Origin: Collinsella sp.
Lineage (GTDB): Bacteria > Actinomycetota > Coriobacteriia > Coriobacteriales > Coriobacteriaceae
Length of the DNA stretch: 64,000 nucleotides
Direction: 5' to 3'
NCBI GenBank assembly: GCA_019414025.1
Contig: DXMU01000052.1
Coordinates: 1 to 64,000 of the forward strand
Both the position numbers and the translations under genes were made by a program. This document shows, piece after piece, positions 8,420 to 20,000 of the stretch. Every line of letters begins with the position of its first letter. Position 1 is the first letter of the stretch. A model generated the notes under the pieces. It was not told where the DNA came from and searched no databases. It was given only the letters and a program-made list of their open reading frames with translations.

Positions 8420-8537
8420 CTGAGCCTTCCTCTCCCCCCTACCGTGGCGCCGCACGGGCGCCAAACGGTGCTCATAGTTGCGTTCATTTCGGCGCGCGCC
8501 ATAACAGCACGCGCCGTCATATCAACAAAAAAGCAGG

Positions 8538-8580
8538 TAAAACCTACCAAAATAAACCTGTCCCCATATGGCAGGTTTTA
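8538..8580. repeat. Imperfect palindrome at the purF stop codon
   Basis: Arms 8538-8549 (TAAAACCTACCA) and 8569-8580 match with one mismatch; the loop carries CCTGTCCCC. The right arm ends on the purF stop codon, so the element forms the purF 3' end. Loop sequence links it to the GGGAC-core family. Confidence 0.6.
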
Positions 8581-10248
8581 TGCCTCGCCGTGCTCCTCTT
8601 CCCAGCTGCGGTCGTCGTATTTCTCGATCACGGCGTCGTCGTCAAAGTGCAGCGGCTTGTCCAGGTTGCGGGGCTTAAAGCCCTCCATAAACTTGTCGCG
8701 GCCAAAGCTCTCGGGAATCGCCACGGGGTAGCGGCCGGTAAAGCACGCATCGCAGTAACCGCCCTTGGGCATGACCTTGAGCAGGCCCTCGACCGAAAGG
8801 AAGGCCAGCGAATCGGCGCCGATATACTCGCAAATCTCGTCGACCGTCTTGTTGGCGCTGATAAGCTGCGACTGCACGTCGGTATCGATACCGTAGAAGC
8901 ACGGCCAGATGACCTCGGGCGAGTTGATACGGATATGAATCTCCTTGGCGCCGGCGTTGCGCAGCATCTTGACGAGCTGCACCATGGTGGTGCCGCGCAC
9001 GATGGAGTCGTCGATCACGACCAGGCGCTTGCCCTCGATGTTGTCGCGCAGCGGGTTAAGCTTCATGCGCACGCCCATGGCGCGCAGCTCCTGCGTAGGC
9101 TCAATAAACGTGCGGCCCACGTAACGGTTCTTGATGAGGCCCTCGCCAAAGGGAATACCGCTCTCATGCGAATAGCCCTCCGCGGGCGGCAGGCCGGAGT
9201 CGGGCACGCCGATGACCAGGTCGGCCTCGACGGGCTCCTCGTGTGCCAGCTGACGGCCCATGTCGTAACGGCAGGCATAGACGCTCTTGCCGTTCATGAT
9301 GGAGTCGGGGCGGGCAAAGTAGACCTGCTCAAAGATGCAGTTAGCGGGCTCTTTGGCAGCGGGCACGCCCTGCTCGGATACCAGGCCCTCGGCGCTGATG
9401 CGCAAAATCTCGCCAGGGCGGACGTCGCGCACGTACTCGGCGCCCACAATGTCGAGCGCACAAGTCTCGGAGGCGACGACCCAGCCGCCGGCGCGGGTGA
9501 CATGGGTGGTGGCGTCAACCGTCGCGGCGCCGTCCTGCGAGGGCAACTGCGAAACGGATGCGGCATCGGCCTGGTCCAGGCCCTCGTCCACCAGCCTGCC
9601 CAGCACGAGCGGGCGGATGCCGTGCGGGTCGCGGAAGGCATAGAGCGCCTGCTCGTTGATGAGCGTCATGGCGTAGCCGCCGCGCACGAGCTCCATGGTC
9701 TTGCGAATGCCCTCGCGCAGGTGGCCCGTACGCTGAGTAAAGTAGCCGATGAGTTTGGTCGCTACCTCAGAATCCGAATTGGAGAGGAACGGAACGCCCA
9801 GCTCGATCAGCTGGCGGCGCAGTTCGTCGGTGTTGACGAGGGTGCCGTTGTGCGCAAGTGCGATGATGACGCTATTAATGGTCGAAAGATGTGGCTGCGA
9901 GGCTTCCCAGCTTTTGGCGCCGGCGGTGCCATAGCGCACGTGACCCACAGCCAGCTGACCGGAGAGCGTCGACAGGTCGGCATTGGAGAACACGCGGTCG
10001 AGCAGGCCCAGATCCTTGCGGACCATAACCGTACCGCCGTCACCCACGGCGATTCCCGCCGATTCTTGGCCACGGTGCTGCAGTGCACGCAGGCCAAAGT
10101 ACGTCAGTCGAGCCACGTCGCGATCGGGCGCCCAAACACCAAAAACGCCGCATTCCTCATGCAGCTGGTCGGAGTCCGGATCATACGTCGACATGGCGTT
10201 CACCTGTCCCGCGGCACGCTCGGCCGCGCGGATGGTTTCTTGAGACAT
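8578..10248 (-). CDS. purF: Amidophosphoribosyltransferase
   Basis: A 556-residue glutamine PRPP amidotransferase, first committed enzyme of purine synthesis. The N-terminal nucleophile glutaminase begins at Cys33 (EECGVFGVW), so a 32-residue propeptide must be removed, as in Bacillus-type enzymes. FGLRALQHRGQESAGI, the SDSE loop and the C-terminal phosphoribosyltransferase signature LVVIDDSIVRGTT are present, as are CDACFTGRYP cysteines that may ligate an Fe-S cluster. Start ATG 10248 has GAGGGGA upstream. A minus-strand TATAAT-like box lies at 10290-10295 without a clear -35. It is longer than the usual ~480 residues because of an inserted segment around residues 225-255 (QADAASVSQLPSQDGAA). 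Confidence 0.96.
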   Translation of the reverse strand: MSQETIRAAERAAGQVNAMSTYDPDSDQLHEECGVFGVWAPDRDVARLTYFGLRALQHRGQESAGIAVGDGGTVMVRKDLGLLDRVFSNADLSTLSGQLAVGHVRYGTAGAKSWEASQPHLSTINSVIIALAHNGTLVNTDELRRQLIELGVPFLSNSDSEVATKLIGYFTQRTGHLREGIRKTMELVRGGYAMTLINEQALYAFRDPHGIRPLVLGRLVDEGLDQADAASVSQLPSQDGAATVDATTHVTRAGGWVVASETCALDIVGAEYVRDVRPGEILRISAEGLVSEQGVPAAKEPANCIFEQVYFARPDSIMNGKSVYACRYDMGRQLAHEEPVEADLVIGVPDSGLPPAEGYSHESGIPFGEGLIKNRYVGRTFIEPTQELRAMGVRMKLNPLRDNIEGKRLVVIDDSIVRGTTMVQLVKMLRNAGAKEIHIRINSPEVIWPCFYGIDTDVQSQLISANKTVDEICEYIGADSLAFLSVEGLLKVMPKGGYCDACFTGRYPVAIPESFGRDKFMEGFKPRNLDKPLHFDDDAVIEKYDDRSWEEEHGEA

Positions 10249-10533
10249 GGCATCCCCTCAGAGCCTCGTATTTTGGCGTTACCCGCCTTATTATACGCAC
10301 GGCGCGACGCGCTCCCCAGCGCATGAGCAGCGCTTTTTAAAAGCCCACCGAGCTTATAATCCGTTTTGCGGCCAAACATTTTATCGGTCTGTCCAGTGTA
10401 AGTGCCCGCGCCCCCAGATGGCCGCCGCGTCTGCCGTTGGGGATTACAAAGTTGCAATTGGGACGTTCGTCCTGTCTTTTGGCAGGTCGGCGGCGTATCC
10501 TTATAACCTACAACAAAGCGAGAAAGGTTCTGT

Positions 10534-11763
10534 ATGGATCGAAACGAACTCGACCCTAGCGTCCCCAGCGCCACAGAGGTCAAGAAGATTCCCCTCATCA
10601 TTAAGGTGTACGCCGTCCTGTGCATCCTTTCCGGCGTGGGCACGCTCCCGTCGGTCGCTGCCTTTATGTGGCAGGTCATCACGGCACTTGTTAACGGCAA
10701 CGCCACCGAAAAGCTCGGCGACAACACGCTCGTCGCAGTCGGCCTTATCGTCGCCGGCATCATGCTCTCTGCGGCAAGTGCCGTCATCCTAATCATCTTT
10801 GGCCTGGACCTTATCAAAAACCAGCGCCGCAACGCCGCCCGCCTGTCCTACATCCTTATTGCATTCACCGTCGTCGAGCTTTTGGTCGACGTGATGCTCC
10901 AGGGTATCGGGCCCTTCTTGCTGCGCCCCGCTATTCAGCTCGGCATCCTCATCGCGCTTTCGGCCACCGTCGACCCCACGCTGCGTCAGGAGCGCGAGCT
11001 GCAGCGCCGCCTGCAGGAGATGCTCGACCGCGATGCCGCCGCCGAGGGCATGCTCGGCCGCGATGAGACCGGCGAGGGCTACATCAAGCTCAACTACTTC
11101 AACCTGTTCTGGGTATTCTTCGTCTGCTGCGTACTGGGACTTATCTTGGAGGACATCTGGCACATGACGGTCAACGACCCGGGCGTCTACCAGGACCGCG
11201 CCGGCATGCTGTTTGGCCCTTTCAGCCCCATCTACGGATTTGGCGCCGTGCTCATGACCATGGTGCTTAACCGCTTCTACAAAAAGAACCCCATCATCAT
11301 TTTCCTGGTGAGCGCTGTGCTCGGCGCGAGCTTTGAGGTGTTCGTGGGCTGGTTTATGCAGACCGCGTTTGGCGTGGTCTCGTGGAGCTACTCGCACATA
11401 ACGCTGTTTGGTTTGCCCGATCCGCTCGTGGTCCTCACGGGCGGACGCACCTGCACGGGCTTTGCCTGCCTGTGGGGCCTAGGTGGCCTCATCTGGATCA
11501 AGCTGCTGCTACCGAGGCTGCTTAAGCTCATCAACAAGATCCCCTGGAAGAGCCGCTACTCGGCCACCGTCATCTTTACCGTCATTATGCTGGTCGACGG
11601 CGTCATGACGCTGCAGTCGCTCGACTACTGGTACCAGCGCGTTAACGGCACGGAGCCGGACATTCCCGTCGCACAGTTCTACGGCAAGTATTTCGATAAC
11701 GACTACATGGAGAACCGCTTCCAGAGCATGACCATGAGCCCCAAGGACGCCACGCGCGTTTAG
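10534..11763 (+). CDS. Putative ABC-transporter type IV (CmpB-like) membrane protein
   Basis: A 409-residue polytopic membrane protein. The C-terminal half has the signature of the CmpB/ABC_trans type IV family: GMLFGPFSPIYGFGAVLMTM and LGASFEVFVGWFMQTAFGVVSWSYS. The N-terminal half has four predicted helices and a charged linker (RQERELQRRLQEMLDRDAAAEGM). Function of the family is not known; despite the name no ATPase is encoded nearby. It is the only plus-strand gene in the first 25 kb, divergent from purF, with AAAGGTTCTGT-type spacing before ATG 10534. A bidirectional terminator follows. Confidence 0.75.
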   Translation: MDRNELDPSVPSATEVKKIPLIIKVYAVLCILSGVGTLPSVAAFMWQVITALVNGNATEKLGDNTLVAVGLIVAGIMLSAASAVILIIFGLDLIKNQRRNAARLSYILIAFTVVELLVDVMLQGIGPFLLRPAIQLGILIALSATVDPTLRQERELQRRLQEMLDRDAAAEGMLGRDETGEGYIKLNYFNLFWVFFVCCVLGLILEDIWHMTVNDPGVYQDRAGMLFGPFSPIYGFGAVLMTMVLNRFYKKNPIIIFLVSAVLGASFEVFVGWFMQTAFGVVSWSYSHITLFGLPDPLVVLTGGRTCTGFACLWGLGGLIWIKLLLPRLLKLINKIPWKSRYSATVIFTVIMLVDGVMTLQSLDYWYQRVNGTEPDIPVAQFYGKYFDNDYMENRFQSMTMSPKDATRV

Positions 11764-11787
11764 CGCCCGCCGCGCCCAAAACGCAAA

Positions 11788-11824
11788 ATGCCCGCCGGTA
11801 TCACACATACCGGTGGGCATTTTT
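11788..11824. terminator. Bidirectional terminator between convergent genes
   Basis: ATGCCCGCCGGTA pairs with TACCGGTGGGCAT (one wobble) around a 7-nt loop, with TTTT on the plus side and a matching A-run on the other. It serves the gene ending at 11763 and the minus-strand gene ending at 11854. Confidence 0.88.
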
Positions 11825-11853
11825 ATAAACGATCCTTCTATCGACGCAATCCT

Positions 11854-12270
11854 CTATGCCTCGCGCTCGACCTCACTCACGCATTCGTTCTTGATGGTGC
11901 CAACGAGCGCCTGCAGTGCATCGACCACGTGTGGGCGAATGTCCCCGCCGATAAGCACGAGCATGATGTCGTCACCTACGGTAAGCTCGCCGCTTGCCAG
12001 CCACACGCGCACATAGCCGATACCCGGCATCGCGCGCGTAGTCTCGATAGCAGACCGTACCTTTTCGGCGTCGTAGTCAAAGACCATGCCGCCCACCCTG
12101 TGGCCTGGCGCCACGCCATCGGTCTCGACTCCGCGCACCTCAGCCTTGGGCGTCGCGCGCACCACACCGTTATGCGTCAGATACATCCCACAGCCTGCCG
12201 CCGAAGCATCGGCCTTGGCCTCGCGCAGCCAAGCATCAATCGAAGGCATCAATTTGCCACTCTCGAGCAT
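11854..12270 (-). CDS. moaE: MoaE-like molybdopterin synthase large subunit
   Basis: A 138-residue protein resembling the MoaE catalytic subunit of molybdopterin synthase, which moves sulfur onto precursor Z. Seen: GGMVFDYDAEKVRSAIE..., GYVRVWLASGELTVGDDIMLVLIGGDIRPHVVDALQALVGTIKNEC, matching the MoaE core order (Y/F-x-E region, G-x-L-x-x-G-D, C-terminal helix). It lacks the usual basic C-terminal motif, so it is divergent. No other moa gene is nearby. Two adjacent ATGs exist; I prefer 12270 (GGGAG five bases upstream) over 12273. Confidence 0.6.
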   Translation of the reverse strand: MLESGKLMPSIDAWLREAKADASAAGCGMYLTHNGVVRATPKAEVRGVETDGVAPGHRVGGMVFDYDAEKVRSAIETTRAMPGIGYVRVWLASGELTVGDDIMLVLIGGDIRPHVVDALQALVGTIKNECVSEVEREA

Positions 12271-12291
12271 CATTTCTCCCTTACCGTCGTC

Positions 12292-12328
12292 GAGTAGCCA
12301 ATTTGGGACGGGGCCTTTTTAGCTACTC
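12292..12328. repeat. GGGAC-core palindrome
   Basis: Arms GAGTAGC (12292-12298) and GCTACTC (12322-12328) flank the core AATTTGGGACGGGGCC plus a T-run. The same core occurs at 48595-48616 with different arms (AAAGTAGT/ACTACTTT), so arms vary while keeping complementarity. Confidence 0.8.
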
Positions 12329-12337
12329 TCGAACAAC

Positions 12338-13336
12338 TTATTCCTCGACCGGCGTGAGCACCATGACGGCGCGTGTGTTGCTCAGCGACAGCGAACGACA
12401 GGTCACAAGCGTTACAACCTTAGTTGCCGAAGCGGCACGATCGGTGGCATCACTCGCCACGGCAGAAGCGCCGTCGAGCATCTCGGACAGGTAGTTCTTG
12501 AGTCCGTCGTCGCCCTCAAAATTGGTCGTGCGCGCCTTGGCATACGTGTCCTCGACCACCTTGGTCGCCAGCGGACGCAACTTATACGTCGCATCGCGCG
12601 TGATGTAGTACACATATTCAATGCTATCGAACGTTGCCTGGTCAGTCGTATCCGAAATCACGTTGAACATCGACCCATCGTTCATATGGTGGCCGTAGAT
12701 CGTGGTCTGCTGGTCGACCATTCCCGGCGCGGTGTCATCGCTATCCAAGAAGATGGCACCCGAGGCGTTAGACGTGCCATCGAACAGCGTGTTGAGGTAT
12801 TTGGAGTTGTTGTTGGTCTGCACCACGGGATAGTTGATGTTGGTTCCCGGCACGTAAATCCAACCCACAATCTCGGGGTTCGTCTGAGCAAGCGCATCAA
12901 AGTCGATAATCGGCACGCCGCTGGCGTCCTTATCGCTTACATATTGCTTCTCGATTTTCTGATACGAATCGCTCGCCTGCTTATAGCCAATCTGGGCATT
13001 AATAAAAATAGCGGCGGCGGCGACAATCAGACCGATACCGATGATGATGAGCAGAATGGGAATAATGGAGTGGCGCTTTTTGCGCGGCGGCTCGGTGCGA
13101 TCCGACGGCGCGGCATGCGATGAAGACCGGGGCGGCTTCTTAGCGGAGCTATAAGACGAAGGACGATATGCGGCCGGCGCGTCCTGTCGACGATGCGTCG
13201 CCGGTGTCACGGGGCGCGGCGCGCGCGGCTGCTGAGGAGAGGATGTCCGACCCTGCTGTGCCGCACGGGCAGCACCCGGCTTCGACGGATCGGGAATCTG
13301 AGAAGCCTTGAATCGTTTTCCCTGATAATCGGACAT
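12338..13336 (-). CDS. srtB: Class B sortase
   Basis: A 332-residue membrane transpeptidase that attaches surface proteins to peptidoglycan. The N-terminal 89 residues are a Pro/Ser/Arg-rich cytoplasmic tail, residues about 91-113 the membrane segment, and the C-terminal half the catalytic domain. Catalytic residues are in place: His216 (TIYGHHMNDGSMF), Cys313 (VVTLVTC) and Arg322 (LSNTRAVMVL); YVPGTNINYPVVQ is typical of class B. The wall-anchored GH31 enzyme at 14054 (IPNTG motif) is a candidate substrate by proximity, although class A/E-type sortases normally process such motifs. A stand-alone gene 36 bp downstream of purE. Confidence 0.9.
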   Translation of the reverse strand: MSDYQGKRFKASQIPDPSKPGAARAAQQGRTSSPQQPRAPRPVTPATHRRQDAPAAYRPSSYSSAKKPPRSSSHAAPSDRTEPPRKKRHSIIPILLIIIGIGLIVAAAAIFINAQIGYKQASDSYQKIEKQYVSDKDASGVPIIDFDALAQTNPEIVGWIYVPGTNINYPVVQTNNNSKYLNTLFDGTSNASGAIFLDSDDTAPGMVDQQTTIYGHHMNDGSMFNVISDTTDQATFDSIEYVYYITRDATYKLRPLATKVVEDTYAKARTTNFEGDDGLKNYLSEMLDGASAVASDATDRAASATKVVTLVTCRSLSLSNTRAVMVLTPVEE

Positions 13337-13371
13337 GGCTCTCCTTATACTGCGGTGAAACGGCGGAACGC

Positions 13372-13836
13372 TTAGGCGTCAGCCATCTCCTGCTTCATCT
13401 TCTCGATAACCTTGCGGTACTCGGGGTCGCAAGCACCCAGAATCTGTGTGGCATAGATGGCGGCGTTCTTGGCACCGTTGATGGCAACGCAGGCCACGGG
13501 CACGCCCGAAGGCATCTGCACCATCGACAGCAGCGAATCCATACCGCCCAGGTCACTCGTCTTCATAGGCACGCCGATAACCGGCAGCGGCGTAAAGGCA
13601 GCCACGACACCACCCAAGTGAGCGGCCTTGCCGGCGGCGGCGATAATCACTTTGATACCGCGATCGGCGGCAGTCGAAGCCCACTCGTGGACCTTCGCCG
13701 GCGTGCGGTGCGCGCTCGCAATGACGAGCTCATAGGGCACACCCAGTGCCTCGAGCTCGGCGGTGCAGCCTTCCATAACGCCCAGATCGGACTTGGAACC
13801 CATGATGATCCCGACAACCGGCTTCTGATCTGCCAT
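13372..13836 (-). CDS. purE: N5-carboxyaminoimidazole ribonucleotide mutase
   Basis: A 154-residue class I PurE, converting N5-CAIR to CAIR. Motifs IIMGSKSDLGVMEG, SAHRTPAKVHEW and the GxAAHLGGVVAAFT loop are complete. The start ATG 13836 is preferred over 13842 because GGAGGT is 9 bp upstream of the former and only 3 bp from the latter. No purK follows; purE is separated from the purF-M-N and purD genes, so the purine pathway is scattered along this region. Confidence 0.95.
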   Translation of the reverse strand: MADQKPVVGIIMGSKSDLGVMEGCTAELEALGVPYELVIASAHRTPAKVHEWASTAADRGIKVIIAAAGKAAHLGGVVAAFTPLPVIGVPMKTSDLGGMDSLLSMVQMPSGVPVACVAINGAKNAAIYATQILGACDPEYRKVIEKMKQEMADA

Positions 13837-13991
13837 AAACATAGACCTCCTGTTGAGAGCGGTGACGCAGCGAATCCGCGACCCTTAACTGCAAATAATT
13901 CAAGTATAGCCACCGATGCCGATGTGTTCGGTGAGAGACGGAATGCTTTGCGAGATTAAGGCCGAAGGGTCGGAGCTTTCCGCCTACATTC

Positions 13992-14033
13992 AAAAAGCAT
14001 GCCCACCGTCCTTGGGTGGGACGGCGGGCACGC
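13992..14033 (-). terminator. Terminator of the GH31 gene
   Basis: On the minus strand a 15-bp stem (GCGTGCCCGCCGTCC with a wobble-containing partner) is followed by TTTTTG. It lies about 20 bp after the stop at 14054. Confidence 0.87.
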
Positions 14034-14053
14034 TTGCTTAGCTGTTGCTGGGG

Positions 14054-17000
14054 CTACTTGGCCTTGCTGCGACGATGGAAGAAAGCGCCGATCGCGGCGA
14101 TGATGGCGCCGAGACCACCGACGGTCACGACGGTCGCCGCCGTCTGGTCGCCGGTATTGGGGATCGCCGAACCGTTCTTCTTGCTGCCCTGGGCCTTGTC
14201 GCCTGCGGGCTTGCCCGCCTGGTTGCCGCCGTTCGAGCCATTGCCGGAACCCTGGTTGCCCGAGCCGCCCTGGTTGCCGGAGTCGGCATCCCTGAGGCTC
14301 TCAATGGCCAGCTTGAGCTGGTCATAGGCCGCCTGGAGCTGGGTGTCGGAAGCATTCTCATCACCCAAGACGTCCTCGGCGTAGGTAATGGCATCCGTCA
14401 GGGCCTTGACAGACTCGTCCGTCTTGCCCCTGGTGTCAGTCTCCTTCGCCTGCTTGACCAGGGCCTTGAGCTGCTTCTTAGTCGGATTCTCGACCGGGAC
14501 CACCGGGGTCTTCTCGAGCGCGCCGCGGGCGCTCTCGAGCGCCCTGAGCGCCTGGTCGACCTCGTCCTGCGTGGCGTCCTCATCGCTCAAGATGGCGCGG
14601 GCGCTCGCCAGGGCGTTCTCGAGCGCCGTCCAGGAGGCCTCGGTGTAGTCACCGGCCTTGAGGTCGCCGGCAGCAACCTCGGCATCAACCTTTTCGATCG
14701 CGGTAGCGAGATCATCCTTCGCCACCGGATCGGGGACGGCCGTACCGTAGAACTTGAGCTCCGCCATGCTGCAGTAGGCATCAACGTCGCCACCGCCGGC
14801 GTGAATCACCTTGACGGTCACGTAGCGACCGCGCGCGGCGCCAAAGCTCATCTGCTTCCAGTCGCCACGGTCGGTGAGCACGCGGCCGTCGTTGTCGAAG
14901 GCGAACGTACCCATCGACGCGGCGGTGCCCATCTCATAACCGTCGGCAGTGTCGGAGACCAGTATCTCGGCCTCGAAGATATCGCCGTTAGTGCCGCCGT
15001 CCTGGCGCGGCAGGAATGTAACGTCGGTGAGATCGTAGTCGCGGCCCAGGTCGACACTCAGATACTGGGGCATACCGGTCCCATGGGCCCAGTCGCTGTG
15101 CCAAAGCGTCCGCTCGTCGCCGTCGAGAGCGTTGACGGCGTTGCTGCCCTCGTAGTCGGCCTCACTCGAGAAGTCGGCCACCTTGACGTTCTTGCGGTTC
15201 TCGGGCGTGTTGATGAGGATCTTCTCATCGACAGGGCGCATCTTGAGGCCGTCGATTGCCTTCTCGATCTTGGCAGTGGCGTCTGCGACATCCTTCTTGC
15301 TATAGCTGCCCTGGCCGCTGTCGAGGAGCTTCCGAGCCGCCTCGACCGCAGTGGTGAGAGCTGCATAGGAATCCTTGGTGTAGACGGACTCGCTGTAGCC
15401 CGCGGCCTTGGAAAGCGCTGCCACGAGCGCAGAGGTATCGACACCAGCCTTGACCTCGACCTCATAGGATGCGGTCTTGGAGGGGTCGAGTACCGACGCC
15501 ACCGTGATCTTTGCCTTGCCGGCCTTGTTGGCACGCAGGTAGTAGCTCACGCTATCGCCAGCCTGAACAGCGGAGACGCTTACCACAGAGGGGTCGGAGC
15601 TCTCGACCGTCACATAGGGGTAGCCAGCGCTCTCAGGCGTAGCCTTGGCGTCGACGGGCGTAATGTCGCCTTCAAAGAACTCGGTCTGGTTCTTGCCTAG
15701 CTCGACACCCTCGATGGCCTCGACACCCTGCGTGTAGTTGAAGTTGACCTCACGCAGTGTGAGCATCTGGTCACCCGATGCCTCAAGCGGCGTGACCTCG
15801 ACCTTGGTCGCCTTCTTGCCCTTGTTCTCGGCAGAGAGGTCAAAGGCGTAGCGAGCCAGGAAGGAATCGTACTCCCCGCCCGCGAACTCTTGGATCGAGC
15901 CATCCTCGAACGTCACGACGGCCTTGATCTTCTGTACGGTTCCGTTGCCGCCGTTGCGGTTAACGACCTCGACGCTATCGAGTTTCGACGGCGTCTTAAA
16001 TGCGAATGTCATCGTGGTGGGAAGCTTCACGTAACTCGGTAGCTTACCCTCGCTGTCCCAGTTGCCACTCCAGTTCCACAGGAACTCAAAGCCGTTGTCG
16101 CCCTCGTTATTATCGAACAGCGCGTTATAGCTCTTCTGCTGGATAAGTTTCTCGACGTTGGTCCCGTCGTCGGTCGTGAGCTCATCGTTGGTCATCGTGA
16201 TGTTGAAGGCATCCTGGGCGTACTCGGCGACCGTTGGCTGAGGAACGTCCGGCATCGTCACCGTGCCGTCGCTCGCAAACTCAAGTGCGTCGCATGCCGG
16301 GCCGATAAGCCAAGATGTCGAGGGCAGTTCGACCTTTCCGGCGGTCTTGGCCTTGAGCTTGAAACTCGCCACCGCGCCAGTACCGTTGTAGAGCTTGCCA
16401 TCGCCGCGGTTGGCAAAGGCGAGATTGATAGTCTGCGTTCCGTCCACGAACTGGACCTTCTCGCGAGACAGGTTCTCCATGCCGGCAGTCGAGCCGTCCT
16501 GCGCGATGCTCTCGGACACAAACTCGAACTGGTCGCTCTTGAAGTTGACGAGGGTGCCCAGGGCGTTGACGTTCTTGGCGTCGGCCGCATAGACATCAAC
16601 GGTGATCTCATCACCGGCCTCGACCTCGGTCTTGCTCGGAATCACCGCGAGCGAACCTGCGACCTTGCCCTTTTGTTTAGTGCCGCCGTCAAGACCCGCC
16701 ATGGTGAACGAGTAATCGTAGACGTCGTAAACGCCGTTATCGTTGAGGTCGGCGAAGTGGTCGCGGATCTGCGAACCGAACGTCGGGGTATCGGGCTCGC
16801 GATTCTCGAGGCCCAGATAGTTCTTCATGTTGGAGTAGTCTCCGTCGGAGATCGTGGCCTTGTTGAGGTTGGAGCCCACGGCGAAGCCATCCGTGCCGTC
16901 GGTCTTGTAGATGGCAATCTCGGACGCGGAGAAGAAATTGCCGACCGAGGCGAGCGGTGTCATGCGCACGTAACGGGCGGCCACGGTGCCGTCAAACGCT

Positions 17001-20000
17001 ACCGTCTTACAATCAGCGGAACGTGCCCAATCGACCTCCTGGCTCGTCCAGTGGACGCCATCGAGACTCGTCTCAACACGCATCTTGGTCACGGTGCCGT
17101 TGCCGGCGTCATCGCGCGGATAGTACTCGAGCTTATCGAGCTTGTAAGCGCGTCCATAGTCAACGGTAAGCGCCTTGCCCAGATCGTTGCCACCGGAGTG
17201 GAAACCGCCGTCGCCCGACTGGAACTCATGGTCGAAGGCGAGCTCGGCCTTATGGCTGCCGTAAAGTGAGCCCTCCCAGGTGATTTCCTCGGCGTCGGGG
17301 ACGTTCCGCCACGGATCGAGTGCGGAGTTCGCCTCGAGCACATCGCTCCAGGCGGAGTAACCTTCGGCGTTGCGCGAACGAATCTGGTAGGTGTGCTTGC
17401 TATTGTAGGCGAGGTCGGTGTGCGTGAACTCGGCCGCATCACCCACGGCAAACACAGTGCCGTCGACCTTAAGGTCGTAGGAGGTAGCACCATCGACCTT
17501 TCCCCAGGTGAGCTTGATGCTCGTTGGGGTCGTGGCGTCCTCGGGGGCAGCAAGGTTCGTGGGTGCGGAGAGGTTCTCGTTGAGGCGATCGGCTGTGAGC
17601 GTGGCGTCGGCGTTCACGAAACCGCCCAGCTCAAGCGTCTGCGCCGCTGCAGCAACATCGGTCTTCGCGAACTTGACGTAGACCTTGGGGTTCGTGGTGA
17701 TCTTGGTGTTGTTGAAGCTCTCGCCCTGCGCGGCCTCGGTGCCGTCCGCATCGCTGCCGTAGTGGTTGAGGTTGGGGGTCTCGCTGTAGAAGTAGACCGC
17801 CTGGCCGGCCTCGGGGGTCGCGGCGTCAAAGGTCTCCTGCGAGTCGACCTCAACCACGTTGAGTGCGGATCCGCCGTTCTTGGCGACAACGCTCGTGGGC
17901 TTGGCGGACACATTGGCCACGAAGGTCGTGGTGCGGTTGGAGTCGTAGCCGTTGTAGCCGCCCTGCGAGGCCTCGGCGGTAAAGGTCGCGGTGCCGCCTG
18001 CGGCCTTGGAGCTGTAGACGGTGCTCACATGCTCACCGTAGGAGATATTGTCGATCGTGCCGTAGGAATCGTCCTCAGTCGTGTTGTTCTCGATGGAGGA
18101 GCCGTCGTCCTCGTACTGCGTAAAGGTGCCGTCGCCCTCGGTGGCGAAGAACTCGACGATACGCTGGCTGCGGTCGGTACCCTTGGTGTTGGTGTCGCTC
18201 ACGGCCTCGGGGTTGTTGTTCTCGGCGTACATCGGCACGATAGCGTTGGCCTTCACAAACAGCGGCAGCTTCCAAAGCGGAGCCTCGTAGTTGTTGAGAA
18301 CCTGGCCGCCGCGATACTGCTTACCCGAGAAGTAATCGATCCAGATGGTGGGATTCTCGTCGGTGCCGTAGTTGGGGAGGTAAATCCCATTGCGAATGTC
18401 GTTGCCGTTCTCGTCTGCCTGGGTATCCTGATACACCGGTGCCACTAGGAAGTTCTCACCGAACATATACTGGTACTGCGTCGAAGTGCTTGCGGCGTAC
18501 TCGGAGTTGTCGGAAAGCAGCATGGCGCGGATCATGGGCAGGCCGGCATCGCCGTTACCCGTGTCGATGTTGGCCGCCGAGGCCGCGCTCGTGTAGATAT
18601 AGGGCATGAGCTGCGCCTTGAGCTTGAGGTAGAAGCGCGAGATGCCTGTGTAGGGATCGCCGTGCGTCATGGGCGATTTACGGTAGGTGCCCCAACCGTC
18701 CATGTCAAGCATAGAGGGCGTGAACGTCTTCCACTGGTAGTCACGCGCAGAGATGATGGGGTCGCCGCCAAAGATGCCATCCATGTCGGAGCCGATGTTG
18801 GGGTTGCCCGAAAGACTCTGACCGATATACGTGGGGATATGGAAGCGAATGTACTCCCAGTTACCGCCATACTGGTCGCCGGTCCAAATGCCACCAAAGC
18901 GCTGCGTGCCGGCCCAACCATCGAGCGTGATGATGTTGGGGCGCTTGTTAGCGCCGGTCGTCACCGTGTCATAAGCTGTCTTGATGCCATTAAGACCAAA
19001 GGAGTAGCCAGATCCAACCCAGGCAACGTCGGTCTTAAGGGTAGAGATGCCTCCCGTCTTGACCTCGGCGTCGAAGTCGCGAAGCAGGTGCCACGGGGTC
19101 TCGGAGTTGCTGTCGGGCTCAAGGTTGGACTGGGTCCACAAGCCCGTGCTCACACCCTTGGAGTTGGCATACTCGGTGAACTTCTTAAGGTTGTCGACAT
19201 TGGCACGCACAGCGTTAAGACGGTCGGCCGAGCTCGTTCCGTCGGAGTTGACGCCGCCGGTCTTGTAGTAACCGTTCTGGCCATAGCCGGCGCCGTAGCC
19301 GTCGTTCGGCAGGAACCAACCGAGCGGCATGTCGTTGTCCTCGTAGTCATCGATAACCTGCCGAGCAGAGAACTGGCGGTCGAAATCGGTCGCTTTCATG
19401 TTCTCGGTATCAACCGTAGGGCCCTCACCGTTGAGCGTCTCGGCCGCAAGTGTGCCGTCGAGCTTGTAGCCCGTCGACATGCCAGACTCGTACTTAACGT
19501 CGCCCTTCTCGCTCGAGGACTTGCTGCCCTTGGTCTCCCACTTCTTTTGACCCGAGGTCGTTGACCAGCCATCACGGTTATAGGCATTAAGATGACCAAG
19601 GTAGAACCCGTACTCGGGCAGCAGTACCGGGTTACCGGTCACCTTGTAGTAGTCCTGCAGCATCTCGGTTGCCACGTTCGAAGCGCCCTCGTTGGTCGCC
19701 ACGAAGTAGTAGGCATCAAACTCATTCTCGCTGTGCAAAGTCGTGACCGTCGATGAGTCCGTGGAACCGAAGTCGTAGGAACCCTCTGCAAACGTGTTTC
19801 GGAGTACGCCGTAGCCGTCACTCGTCCAATAAAACGGGTTGGGCGAGGCAACGCCGCCATCGGTCCAGTTGTTCGTGTTGGAGATGGCGATGGTCTGGTT
19901 GGTGTGCAGGAAGCGTCCGTTCTGGGTGCCGCCGCCAAAGAAGTTCTCGGACTTCTCCTTGGCGAGCGTCTGGACGGTACCCTTCTTATCAAGGTCGAGG

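Noticed and set aside
10451..10500. GGGACGTTCGTCC motif in the purF-divergent gap as another member of the GGGAC palindrome family
   Set aside because: A short local palindrome exists, but no convincing outer arms could be paired.
10249..10533. Purine riboswitch upstream of purF
   Set aside because: The conserved purine-aptamer junction sequences are absent.
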